A DNA stretch of 64,000 nucleotides from Parablautia muri (GTDB taxonomy: Bacteria > Bacillota > Clostridia > Lachnospirales > Lachnospiraceae): assembly GCF_009917485.1 (NCBI RefSeq), contig NZ_QZDT01000010.1:1-64000 (forward strand), read 5' to 3'. Below the pieces are notes generated by a model, which did not search any database, was not told the DNA's origin, and saw nothing but the letters and a program-made list of their open reading frames with translations. This document shows, in pieces, positions 42,944 through 52,900 of this stretch (the first letter of the stretch is position 1; each line of letters begins with the position of its first letter). The position numbers and the translations under genes are program-made.

Positions 42944-42957
42944 AACTGTTGTATATT
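42929..42957 (+). promoter_or_regulatory. argG promoter
   Basis: TTGCAT (42929-42934) and TATATT (42952-42957) are separated by exactly 17 bp and lie about 78 bp before the argG ATG. The second ArgR-like box overlaps this promoter, which would give repression by arginine. Confidence 0.6.
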
Positions 42958-43034
42958 GTCAGAGAGATGCAAGTCGAGGTTAACACGAACTTACACCCCA
43001 ATTTACAGGCATTGAAAAGAATGGAGGATTATTT

Positions 43035-44255
43035 ATGAAAGAAAAAGTCGTTTTAGCGTATTCAGGCGGTCTTGACACCACGGCAATCATCCCCTGGCTG
43101 AAAGAAAATTTTGATTATGAAGTAATCTGCGTCTGCATCGACTGCGGACAGGGTGAGGAACTGGACGGACTCGAGGAGAGAGCCAAATTCTGCGGCGCTG
43201 AAAAATTATACATATTAGATGTAACAGATGAGTTTTGCGATGAATACATTGTTCCCTGTGTACAGGCACACGCTGTATATGAAAACAAGTATCTTCTCGG
43301 CACTTCCATGGCAAGACCCCTTATCGCTAAGAAGCTGGTTGAAATTGCCCGCAAGGAAGGCGCTGCTGCCATCTGCCACGGCGCTACCGGCAAGGGAAAT
43401 GACCAAATTCGTTTTGAGCTGGGCATCAAGGCCCTTGCACCGGATCTTAAAATCATTGCGGCATGGAGAAACGACAAGTGGACCATGGACTCCCGCGAAT
43501 CTGAGATTGCATACTGTAAGGCTCACGGCATCGACCTTCCTTTTTCCGCCGATTCAAGCTACAGCCGCGACCGGAACCTTTGGCATATCAGCCATGAAGG
43601 CCTTGAGCTGGAAGACCCTGCAAACGAGCCCAACTTTGAGCATCTCTTAGTGCTGGGCGTTACTCCCGAAAGGGCCCCTGAGGAAGGCGAATATGTTACC
43701 CTTACTTTTGAAAAAGGTATCCCCACCTCTTTAAATGGCAGGAAGATGAAAGTTTCCGACATTATACGGGAATTAAATACCCTTGGAGGCAAACACGGCA
43801 TTGGTATCGTTGACATTGTAGAGAACCGCGTTGTGGGCATGAAATCAAGGGGCGTTTATGAGACCCCTGGGGGAACCATCCTTTATGAAGCCCACCAGCA
43901 GCTGGAAGAATTGATCCTTGACCGTGATACCTACGCGGTGAAGAAAGACATGGGCAACAAACTCTCTCAAATTGTGTACGAGGGCAAATGGTTCACTCCG
44001 TTACGCGAAGCGGTTTCGGCCTTTATCGAATCCACCCAGCAGTACGTGACAGGCGAAGTTAAGTTAAAGCTTTACAAAGGCAACATCATGAAAGCCGGCA
44101 CCACTTCTCCTTATTCATTATATAATGAAAGTATTGCCTCCTTTACCACAGGCAATTTGTACGATCACCACGATGCGGAGGGCTTTATCAACCTGTTTGG
44201 CCTTTCTACCAAGGTTCGCGCTATGAAGATGCAGGAGCTTGGAGAATTGGATTAA
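43035..44255 (+). CDS. argG: Argininosuccinate synthase
   Basis: The 406-residue protein starts [21 protein letters not shown] (the ATP pyrophosphatase P-loop AYSGGLDT). It also carries [17 protein letters not shown] and an aspartate/citrulline-site segment [19 protein letters not shown]. It joins citrulline and aspartate using ATP. GAATGGAGGATTATTT precedes the ATG. It is transcribed divergently from argC. No argH or argF is seen in the window, so the rest of the pathway lies elsewhere. Confidence 0.97.
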   Translation: MKEKVVLAYSGGLDTTAIIPWLKENFDYEVICVCIDCGQGEELDGLEERAKFCGAEKLYILDVTDEFCDEYIVPCVQAHAVYENKYLLGTSMARPLIAKKLVEIARKEGAAAICHGATGKGNDQIRFELGIKALAPDLKIIAAWRNDKWTMDSRESEIAYCKAHGIDLPFSADSSYSRDRNLWHISHEGLELEDPANEPNFEHLLVLGVTPERAPEEGEYVTLTFEKGIPTSLNGRKMKVSDIIRELNTLGGKHGIGIVDIVENRVVGMKSRGVYETPGGTILYEAHQQLEELILDRDTYAVKKDMGNKLSQIVYEGKWFTPLREAVSAFIESTQQYVTGEVKLKLYKGNIMKAGTTSPYSLYNESIASFTTGNLYDHHDAEGFINLFGLSTKVRAMKMQELGELD

Positions 44256-44257
44256 CT

Positions 44258-44313
44258 CAATTGAAATACTTCAATCGAAATAATTCAATTGAAATAATCT
44301 CATTGAACAAATG
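44258..44313. repeat. 14-bp tandem repeat, about 3.5 units
   Basis: CAATTGAAATACTT, CAATCGAAATAATT, CAATTGAAATAATC and a partial CATTGAACAAATGA stand head to tail from 44258 to 44313, directly after the argG stop codon. Each unit carries the near-palindrome CAATTG. Such an array can arise by slippage or bind a regulator. Confidence 0.65.
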
Positions 44314-44358
44314 AAGCTACTGATGGTTTGCCTTTCTGCCGCGGAGGTAAATGCCCAT

Positions 44359-44652
44359 ATGGATGTGATCACACTTTTATCTACTTATTTTGCAGCAATA
44401 AACCTGATTGGTTTCGCCCTTATGGGCATTGATAAATACAGAGCGAAAAAAAGGGCCTTCCGGATTCCGGAAGCAACCCTTTTTATCGTTGCAATCATTG
44501 GCGGCAGCATAGGCTCCATTGCGGGAATGTATATCTTCCGCCATAAAACACGGCACCGTTCCTTCGTTTACGGCATGCCTTTTATTCTTATTGTTCAAAT
44601 TGCCCTGATTGTGGCTGTCATGCATGCACCTATCGAGATTTCTTTCCTGTAA
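44359..44652 (+). CDS. DUF1294 family membrane protein
   Basis: The 97-residue product is counted from MDVITLLSTYFAAINLIGF (an earlier ATG at 44311 adds 16 residues from the repeat region without a good site). It has three hydrophobic segments and the DUF1294 signature FALMGIDKYRAKKRAFRIPE followed by GGSIGSIAGMYIFRHKTRH. The function of the family is unknown. It follows argG on the same strand. Confidence 0.82.
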   Translation: MDVITLLSTYFAAINLIGFALMGIDKYRAKKRAFRIPEATLFIVAIIGGSIGSIAGMYIFRHKTRHRSFVYGMPFILIVQIALIVAVMHAPIEISFL

Positions 44653-44674
44653 TGAAAGCAGAAACCATGTTTAA

Positions 44675-45820
44675 TCACATAAGCTTGCGGAACAGGTCTT
44701 TCAAATCCTCCACGCTTGTGTCTCTTGGATTTCCCGGTCTGCATGCATCCGCGTAAGCGGACTCAGCTAAGAAATCCAAATCCTCCTCCTTCAAAGCCTC
44801 AAGCTTTGCCGGGATTCCAACATCTGCGGATAATTTCTTCACTGCTTCAATCGCAGCAGCCCGGTATTGCTCCTGGCTCATCTTATCCACATCCGCCACA
44901 TTCATAGCCCTTGCAATCTCACGATACTTCTCCCCGCTGCAATCAGCATTATATTCCATAACGATTGGTAGCATCATTGCGCACGCCACTCCGTGGGGCG
45001 TATCATAAACCGCTCCCAAGGTATGCGCCATGGAGTGGGCAATTCCAAGGCCTACATTGGAAAATGCCATACCTGTCACATACTGTCCAAGAGCCATACC
45101 CTCGCGGCCTTCGGGTTTATTTTCCACCGCATCCCGCAGGTTTTTTGCAATCAGGCGGATTGCCTCTAAATTCAGGCAGTCGGCCAATGCCCATGCTGCC
45201 TTTGTGGTATACCCCTCAATGGCATGAGTCAGTGCATCCATACCTGTAGCGGCTGTGAGTCCTTTGGGCATTGTAGACATCATATCCGGGTCTATCACTG
45301 CGATATTGGGAATGTCATTGGTATCTACACAGACAAATTTACGTTTTTTCTCTACATCCGTAATTACATAATTGATGGTGGCTTCTGCGGCTGTTCCGGC
45401 AGTCGTGGGAACCGCAATTGTAAATACTGTGGGATTTTTGGTAGGAGCCACGCCCTCTAAAGAACGGACATCCTCAAATTCCGGGTTGTTGATGATAATA
45501 CCGATTGCCTTACCGGTGTCCATGGAAGAACCGCCGCCCACCGTAATCATATAATCAGCCCCGGACGCCTTATAGGCGGCAACGCCGGCTTTTACATTTT
45601 CAATCGTTGGATTAGGCTTAATATCGGAATACACCTCATAAGCCATGCCCTCAGCGTCCAACAAATCCGTAATTTTCTTCGTAACATTGAACTTCACCAA
45701 ATCCGGGTCGGATGCAACAAATGCCTTTTGGAGCCCTTTGCTTTTAATGATTCCCGGAATCTCCTGAATTGCTCCCTTTCCATGATAGGAAATACCATTG
45801 AGTACAAAACGATTTACCAT
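44675..45820 (-). CDS. fucO: Lactaldehyde reductase / iron-containing alcohol dehydrogenase
   Basis: The 381-residue protein is a group III iron-dependent alcohol dehydrogenase: GGGSSMDTGKAIGIII binds NAD, and the metal ligands are in the GLTAATGMDALTHAIEGYTT and GIAHSMAHTLGAVYDTPHG regions. It lies last in the rhamnose locus, directly after the aldolase, so it most likely reduces L-lactaldehyde to 1,2-propanediol, closing the anaerobic rhamnose pathway. CAAGGAGGAATAAGA precedes the ATG. The symbol rests on context as well as on family. Confidence 0.88.
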   Translation of the reverse strand: MVNRFVLNGISYHGKGAIQEIPGIIKSKGLQKAFVASDPDLVKFNVTKKITDLLDAEGMAYEVYSDIKPNPTIENVKAGVAAYKASGADYMITVGGGSSMDTGKAIGIIINNPEFEDVRSLEGVAPTKNPTVFTIAVPTTAGTAAEATINYVITDVEKKRKFVCVDTNDIPNIAVIDPDMMSTMPKGLTAATGMDALTHAIEGYTTKAAWALADCLNLEAIRLIAKNLRDAVENKPEGREGMALGQYVTGMAFSNVGLGIAHSMAHTLGAVYDTPHGVACAMMLPIVMEYNADCSGEKYREIARAMNVADVDKMSQEQYRAAAIEAVKKLSADVGIPAKLEALKEEDLDFLAESAYADACRPGNPRDTSVEDLKDLFRKLM

Positions 45821-45993
45821 TCTTATTCCTCCTTGTTTCGTTTTATTATTAACATAAAGTCAGGCCGCCAAGGGCGTTGATTGTTGTTACAATAAGCCGG
45901 CTGGCAAAATGCGGCAACGTTCGTTTAACATTAAACATGCCGCAGTTTGCAAGAAGCTCAAATTTGCAGCGGTTATTCTTCGTTGGGCCGGTT

Positions 45994-46821
45994 TTACTTT
46001 TCGTATAAAAACTTTTCCGGAAGCTCTACATGGAAGTCTACCGCTAAATCCCTAAAATTCTGGGGCGTAATTGTCTGCAGCTTATCAGGGCGCATGGACA
46101 GCATTTTTACCAGAATCTCCGCAGATTTCTCTACCGTATGCATCAGTCCGAAGGTCAGGTCGAAATCTTCTCCGGAGCAGAACATCCCATGGTGTGCCCA
46201 GATGCCCACATCATACTGCTTCATTAATTCGCTGGTTGCCACAGCAATATCCCTTCCGCCGGGAACCATCCAGTCCACAACCCCAATGCCCGAGGGGAAT
46301 ACAACCGGGCACTCGGTGGCCATCTCCCACAACTCCCTGGTAAACACCTCATCCTTAAGCGGAAGAACAAAGGTCAGCGCAATTACATTGGTCGTGTGGG
46401 CGTGATAAATTACCCGGTGGGTTCCGCCGGATGCCGCCTTTTTTACCTCATGGTTCATCAGGTGGCTGGGTAATTCGCTGGTAGGTCTGCCGCCGTTTAC
46501 CAGTCCCCACAGTATGCGGTAATTCTCGCCTTTTTGGTCCAGTTCAATGATACATGTGCTGTCTTCCGGGTCCAGTATCACATTTCGGAAATATTTTCCG
46601 CTGCCGGTCACCATAAAATATTCCCCGGCAAGAGACGGAACCGTTGTTCCAATAGGTTTCCACTCATCCTTTGCCACCAGGCAGTCTTTTATTTCTCTGA
46701 CTTCCTCCGGCTTAATGCGGTAGGACAGATTGCCGCCGTTTCTCTCATGCCAGCCCTGCTCCCAGCCGTCATTACACATGCGGATAAAACCCTGCACAAA
46801 CTTTGCATCTGATATTTTCAT
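45994..46821 (-). CDS. rhaD: Rhamnulose-1-phosphate aldolase
   Basis: The 275-residue class II aldolase follows the RhaD family: RMCNDGWEQGWHERNGGNLSYR at the N-terminus, VIYHAHTTNVIALTF with two zinc-binding histidines, and YDVGIWAHHGMFCSGEDF near the C-terminus with a third. It splits L-rhamnulose 1-phosphate into dihydroxyacetone phosphate and L-lactaldehyde. It stands between the isomerase and the lactaldehyde reductase genes, which agrees with the role. AAAGGA precedes the ATG. Confidence 0.94.
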   Translation of the reverse strand: MKISDAKFVQGFIRMCNDGWEQGWHERNGGNLSYRIKPEEVREIKDCLVAKDEWKPIGTTVPSLAGEYFMVTGSGKYFRNVILDPEDSTCIIELDQKGENYRILWGLVNGGRPTSELPSHLMNHEVKKAASGGTHRVIYHAHTTNVIALTFVLPLKDEVFTRELWEMATECPVVFPSGIGVVDWMVPGGRDIAVATSELMKQYDVGIWAHHGMFCSGEDFDLTFGLMHTVEKSAEILVKMLSMRPDKLQTITPQNFRDLAVDFHVELPEKFLYEK

Positions 46822-46893
46822 AAAATTAGGTCCTTTCTATCAAAAAAGTAATTCATAAATCACAAAATTCATTGGTTAAAGAACTGTCACAGC

Positions 46894-48312
46894 CTATCTT
46901 GTAATGATATCCACCGGCACATGAAAAATCTTTGCAACTTTCAGGATCGTGTCAATGTGTCTGCCGGTGGCTGCCGCCATATGATGCGTGGGGCCTGCCT
47001 CACTCCACTTATTGCAGAACTCCCTGGCCCCACAGCGAAAGCGTGTCCGCATATTGGTATCGCCAAAGGTGAAAATCGGGCCGGGCTCATTTATCCCCTC
47101 GGCCACCACAAATTTGAAATGACCGTCCTTATCCTGTGTAATGCCCAGATAAGTAACCGGACCAAGGTGAGGATAGAACTGAGTCAGATAGCCGCCTCCC
47201 GTCTTGCCATGAAACACAGGCACGATTTTCATGGTAGGCTTTTTCTCCGAAATAGCAGCGTCACCGGAACCGCTGTGGCCAATAATGCAGATATCCTCCT
47301 CAAAGTCAATGGAATACATCTCGGAGAGCTGTCCCGTGCCGGAAATCGTCTTTAAGATGCTCATCGCCATGGCAACTTTGATGTCTCCCTCAACAGCACA
47401 GGCAACTCCCTGTTTGATCAGCATGGAAAAAGCGGGAATCAGCATACTGTCAAGGACACCTGCCTTGCCCTGTGCAAAACCGTCATAGTGGGATGCAATG
47501 AAGGCAATCTGTTCTTCTCTCACCCAACGTTCAAAGGCTACAACATACTTGGCCATCTCCCAGACCTTCTCAACCGTGCCACCGCCTTCTATCTCAAAGG
47601 TGTCAAGAATATCCTGGGCTTTTGCCCGAATGGCTTTTTCATCCGTAATATCATCCGCAATCGCCCACATCTTCTCCCAGTCAAACTGCTTGGTATAAAG
47701 AAACATCCTGTGATAAAGATTGGTTTCATCAATGTACAAATCCATCATGCCCGGGTATGGACGTCCAATCTGCGCCAGATTCGCGTCCCGGAAACGGCGG
47801 CGCACCTGGGCCGCCCTGCACCAGGCTTCTATTTCGGCCTGTACATAAGAATCTCCTCCCTCCACTACACCTGTGATAACCGCATGGCGCTTACCGGCCC
47901 GCTCCAAATCGGCAACCATCTCTCCCACAGCCCCGCAGGCATACAGCTCGCCTAACCATGTGGCGGTATCCGTATTTTCATAGTCAGGCGCTTTCTTTTT
48001 CTGGATGTTCACAAGTACCACCGGCACATCCAAATCCCGGACCGCAGGAAGCATGTTGTAAGAAGTTGCATATGTAAGCAGCTGCAAAATCACAAGGTCA
48101 ACGTCCGCTGCCCGAAATTTGTCTCCGGCCGCCTGGGCCAGTTCCTTTGTGGTGACAAGGCCGCCGTCCACTATCTCCACCGTATCCGGAATCGTCTTCT
48201 TAAACCCTTCATACTGTCCCTCAAATTCCGGTAGCAGCGATGGAAACTGCGGCAGATATGCCCCAAGCGCAATTGAAAAGACACCGATTCTTGCTTTCGT
48301 GTTTACTAACAT
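46894..48312 (-). CDS. AraA/FucI-superfamily isomerase in rhamnose locus
   Basis: The 472-residue product is counted from the ATG behind AAAAGGAGGACTTACA; an earlier start would add 25 residues. It has the L-arabinose/L-fucose isomerase fold: ARIGVFSIALGAYLPQFPSLL, VDGGLVTTKELAQAAGDKF, VDLVILQLLTYATSYNML, and later FEEDICIIGHSGSGDAAIS. It is not the classical TIM-barrel RhaA. Its position between rhamnulokinase and the aldolase suggests that it isomerises L-rhamnose to L-rhamnulose with Mn2+, replacing RhaA, which is absent. Specificity is inferred from context only. Confidence 0.8.
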   Translation of the reverse strand: MLVNTKARIGVFSIALGAYLPQFPSLLPEFEGQYEGFKKTIPDTVEIVDGGLVTTKELAQAAGDKFRAADVDLVILQLLTYATSYNMLPAVRDLDVPVVLVNIQKKKAPDYENTDTATWLGELYACGAVGEMVADLERAGKRHAVITGVVEGGDSYVQAEIEAWCRAAQVRRRFRDANLAQIGRPYPGMMDLYIDETNLYHRMFLYTKQFDWEKMWAIADDITDEKAIRAKAQDILDTFEIEGGGTVEKVWEMAKYVVAFERWVREEQIAFIASHYDGFAQGKAGVLDSMLIPAFSMLIKQGVACAVEGDIKVAMAMSILKTISGTGQLSEMYSIDFEEDICIIGHSGSGDAAISEKKPTMKIVPVFHGKTGGGYLTQFYPHLGPVTYLGITQDKDGHFKFVVAEGINEPGPIFTFGDTNMRTRFRCGAREFCNKWSEAGPTHHMAAATGRHIDTILKVAKIFHVPVDIITR

Positions 48313-48364
48313 TGTAAGTCCTCCTTTTATTTTTAACGGTTCAAAACAAGTCCTTCCATACTCT

Positions 48365-49762
48365 CTACAAATATTTCTTGATTTCAAAAGATTCCCTTAC
48401 ACAGGCTCTCCCTTCCTTCAAATCAGCAAATTCATGGTTATAGAGCATTTGTACCAGAAGATTCCCGATTGCTGTGGCCTCCCCCGGCCCGGCATAAACC
48501 GCACGCCCCGTATACTTCGCCGTAATCTGGTTAAGGTACTCCGCATTAGAACCGCCGCCCACCACATGAATCCTGTCATATTTTCGCCCTGTCATCTGCT
48601 CAATCTGTTCAATGGTTTCCGCATAGCATTTACCAAGACTGTTATAGATGACCGCTGCAATCTCCCACTCATTTTCCGGCGTCTGCTGCCCTGTTTTCTC
48701 ACAGTACGCTTTTACCGCATCAATCATATTTACCGGCGCTAAGAAACTATTATCATTACAATCCACAATGGAAGGAATCTTCTGTCCGGATGCCTGTTCG
48801 CAGATAGCAGCGTAAGAATATTCCTCTTTAAATTCCTTTCGCACAGACTGAATCATCCAAAGCCCCATGATATTTTTCAGATACCGGAAACGGTAGTCAT
48901 AGCCGCCCTCGTTCGTCAGATTCCGCTTCATACTCTCCAGGCTGCAGTCAGCCGCTAAGAGCTCCGTTCCCATTAAAGACCAAGTGCCCGAGCTGATATA
49001 CAGCGTGTGCTCCTTTGTGGTCGGTATGGCAGCCACCGCCGACCCCGTATCATGAGTGGCCGGCAGAATTACTTGACAGTCAAAACCAACCTCTCTGCTG
49101 ATTTCTTCCCTGAAATTCCCTACATAAGTACCCGGCTTGCTGATTTTGCCAAAAATCTTTTTGGGATATCCCAGTCTGTCAATCAATTCATAATCCCACT
49201 CCTTCGTGGCGGGACTTACCAGCTGTGTTGTGGTGGCATTGGTGTACTCTGTCCGCTTCACCCCGGTCAAAAGGAAGTGAAAGTAGTCCGGAATGAGTAA
49301 CAAGCTCTCCGCCCTCTCAAGCAGCTCCGGCTCCTTTTGTTTTGCAGCCATCAACTGATAAATCGTATTAAATATCTGCTTCTGAATACCCGTTCTGCCA
49401 TACAGTTCTTCCTGGCATATGATTTCATATACTTTGTCGTCCATTCCGGCAGTCCTGTTATCTCTGTAACCATAGGTTTTACCCAAAACCTGTTCTCTAT
49501 CATCCAGAAGCACATAATCCACCGCCCAGGTATCGATTCCCATAAAGGATGGAACTTTGCCTGCCTCCCTGCAGCGCTTTAGGCCCTCTTTGATTTCCAA
49601 AAATAACGTTTCCAGGTCCCAGCACAAAGAACCGTCCACAGTCTTCATGCCGTTAGGAAACCGGTAGATTTCCTCTAATGAAAGCTTACCATCCTTAAGC
49701 CTTCCAAGTATATGCCGTCCGCTGGACGCCCCAATATCAACTGCTAAATAGTACTTTTCCAT
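48365..49762 (-). CDS. rhaB: Rhamnulokinase
   Basis: The 465-residue product is counted from the second ATG, 8 bp after AAGGG. It is an FGGY-family sugar kinase: YYLAVDIGASSGRHILGRL at the N-terminus, ATHDTGSAVAAIPT in the hinge and IHVVGGGSNAEYLNQITAKYTGRAV near the C-terminus. The rhamnulokinase reading is supported by the GASSGR motif and by neighbours rhaD and the isomerase. It phosphorylates L-rhamnulose. Confidence 0.92.
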   Translation of the reverse strand: MEKYYLAVDIGASSGRHILGRLKDGKLSLEEIYRFPNGMKTVDGSLCWDLETLFLEIKEGLKRCREAGKVPSFMGIDTWAVDYVLLDDREQVLGKTYGYRDNRTAGMDDKVYEIICQEELYGRTGIQKQIFNTIYQLMAAKQKEPELLERAESLLLIPDYFHFLLTGVKRTEYTNATTTQLVSPATKEWDYELIDRLGYPKKIFGKISKPGTYVGNFREEISREVGFDCQVILPATHDTGSAVAAIPTTKEHTLYISSGTWSLMGTELLAADCSLESMKRNLTNEGGYDYRFRYLKNIMGLWMIQSVRKEFKEEYSYAAICEQASGQKIPSIVDCNDNSFLAPVNMIDAVKAYCEKTGQQTPENEWEIAAVIYNSLGKCYAETIEQIEQMTGRKYDRIHVVGGGSNAEYLNQITAKYTGRAVYAGPGEATAIGNLLVQMLYNHEFADLKEGRACVRESFEIKKYL

Positions 49763-49929
49763 CTGCATATCCCTTTTTATGAATTATCAAAATAATTTAC
49801 AATCTCATAACTTATTGTCTTACAAATCTATCAAAAATGCAACTGTTTCCTTACAACCTTCACGGAAATCAATTTCCAGGGTTCTAGGCTGCCAGCAACA
49901 GTTCGGCGCTCTGCGATGAAGCTTTGCAA

Positions 49930-52900
49930 TCATTCTTCATATATTACTTCATAACACCCTGATCCATAGCTGGCCCTTTGCCCTCCGGGAAGAATCAGGG
50001 TGGCGCTGGTATTAGCAGGAATTTCAAAACGATATACCGTCTTTTTTCCCTTCTTTTCCCATCCTGCACGGATGATGCCATAAGGACTGCTCACACCTCC
50101 CCTGGCATATGAAAGGGGCCCTGTCTCCGGTTTCAAAATAAAATGCCGGCCTTTTGGAGCATCTTTATCCTGTTGAATCCCTAATATCACGTGATACATC
50201 CAGGAAAGGACACTTCCCAGAGAATAATGGTTAAAAGAATTCATGGCATTCTGCCCCCCAAATCCTCTCTCCTTTGCAAAGGAATCCCATCTCTCCCAGA
50301 TAGTTGTAGCCCCCTGCGTCACCGGGTAAAGCCAGGAAGGATACCGGGTCTGCAGAAGATTTTCATATGCATCCTGTGTGTATCCCTGATTTGTAAGAGC
50401 CTGATTTAAAAGCCCGGTTCCGAAAAAGCCTGTCCCCACCGTGTGTTCCAGCTCTCTGGTTTTGCGCACAAGATGCTCTCCAAACGCTTCTCTTACCTCG
50501 TCTGCTACCACCCCATATTCCAGCCCAAGCACATAAGAGCACTGGGTATCACAGAGTTTCCCATCTTCTCCTCTGGTCTTTTTTGTCCCTGGTTCCACAA
50601 ATGTCTCATTCCAGTACGCTTTCATTCTCTTAGCCAGCTTTTCAAAATAAAGGGCATCCTCCTCTATCTGCAATATCCGGGCAAACTCTCCCATCAAAAA
50701 CGCCTCCCGGAAGTAAAAAGCGTTCCACATCAGCTGCAAATCTGTCTCCTCCGGCGCCAGCCAGTCTCCTAAAGGCCCCACCAGCGAAAAATCTCCTTTT
50801 CCCGGCATTCCTGATTTTTCCGCCATATAGTCCATATATTTTTTCATTGCCGGATAAAAAGCCTTAAGCGTGCGTAAATCTCCATACTGCCGATATAACT
50901 CCCAATTCATAAAGATGGAGGCGCATTCATAAGTAACTCCGCCAAATCCACCCCCTATAGGGGCAATCTCCGGATATCTCCCCTCCGGCGTCTGCAAATC
51001 CTGTATGGCTCTTAAATTCCTCTCATAAAAAAGCTTTAAATTACTGTTTAACAATGCAGTGTGGCAGAAAACATGGGTGTCCCCTGCCCACCCCATACGT
51101 TCATTTCGCTGTGGACAATCTGTGGGGATATTGATAAAATTGCATTTCTGTGACCATTTTACATTTTGGACAAATCGGTTTAAAAGCTCATTGCTGCAGG
51201 TAAAATTTCCATCCATCTCCGTCACCGATGAATACTGGAGGCTTTTTACCTCTTTGGGCGCAGGCGGATTTTTAAGGCCGCGTAGCTCAATATAACGGTA
51301 TCCGTGAAAGGTAAAACGGGGCTGATAAACCTCCCCCTCCTCGCCTTTACAGATATAAATATCCACACTGGAGGCATCCCGATAATTCTCCCGCATAATC
51401 CGCCCCACATTCCACTTGTATTCCGGTAAATCCGGATACAAAACCTCCGCAAACCGAATGGTTATCCGGGTGCCCTTTTCCTCATGGAACGCAATCCTCG
51501 GCACCCCCGCCATCTCCTGCTGCAAATCATAAACATAAATCCCCGGATCCGGTTCCACCATTGTTTTTGCACACAATTCATCCGTTATATAGATCGGCCC
51601 ATGATAGCCGCCCAAAAGCGCAATATCCGGATTCTGATTTACTGCCGGCCAGCTGCGGCCGAATCCTGGCGGCATAGAGAAAAAACCATCAATGGGAACA
51701 GGCGTCACTTCCACAGGCCGTCCCCAGGTGCTATCGTCAAAGTCCCCCTCTGAATAGGTTTCATAGACAGAAGAACGCCTGGCGTCAAAAATCTCCCCCG
51801 CAAAAAAGCCGGAATAAAGCCAGGGACCTTCCCCATAATACTTCCAGCGCTCGGTATCACTGACCAATACTTCCCTGCTGCCGTCCTCATAGGTTAACAC
51901 CAGCTTAGCCAGCACAGATTCTTTATCGCCAAAATAATTATAATTTCGCACCACAAAGGTAGATGCTTCACTCCACCATCCGGAGGCAATGGTTATACCG
52001 ATTCCGTTTTTCCCCTTTTTCAGCCGCTGTGTGATATCATAGGTCTGATAGTCCATGCGCACATCATATTGAGTAAGCCCCGGATTCAGCCGGGAGGCTG
52101 TCAGCTCTTTCCCATTGATCCGGCAGTCATAGATTCCCCGGGCCGTAATGTAAAGGCGTGCTTTTTCCAGCTCTTTTTCTTTCTTCACATCAAAGGCAGC
52201 TCGCAGCATAGGTATGGAGGTATTGGAAGGATCCGCCGTAATCTGGGTGTTTTCCACTACAAAGCAATTCTCGATAGCAGAAAGCGCTCCTGCAAACAGA
52301 CTTTTTTCTCCGTACAGATTTCCCGCAGGCGTTTCTCTGATAAATTCCCCAAAAGGCTGCCGCAGGTTTCTCACCGACAGATATCTGAAATATGCCCTGC
52401 CTCCCTGCCCCGCAAAAAATCCGATTTCATTTAATCTAGGATAGGTGAGCACATCATTGGTTCCCCGGGGATTCAGTCCCCGTCCGCTCTTTTTCTCTCC
52501 AAAGGGCAGCTTTTCAATGACTGCATCCACCAGAATACCGTCTATGTAGGTCCAGGCATTATTGCCATCTACCTCAATCCTCATTTTATGGAATTGCTCT
52601 GCGTTTTCAGCCGTAATAATTTTTTGCTTTTCTTCCCCATCGAAATTCACAATCGGCACAGATGCAAACGGCACATCCGCCAAATCTCCAGGCCCATAAC
52701 CCACCCGATAGATATCCAGGCGCGGCTCTCCTTTTGTCAAGTTAATCTCATATCGGATATAATTTTCTCCCTGAAGCCCCAGCTCATTTCCGGTGCGCTC
52801 CAAAAGACTTGCGTCATTTGCCCCAAATACGACTCCGGCCCGTCCCTTTCCGCCTTCTATACGAAACTCACTTTCCAGTACAAACACGCCTCTATTGGCA

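Noticed and set aside
49769-49929. Possible small gene between rhaB and the rhamnosidase gene
   Set aside because: Only short frames; the stretch contains a piece of the repeat family (CCGAACTGTTGCTGGCAG on the minus strand).
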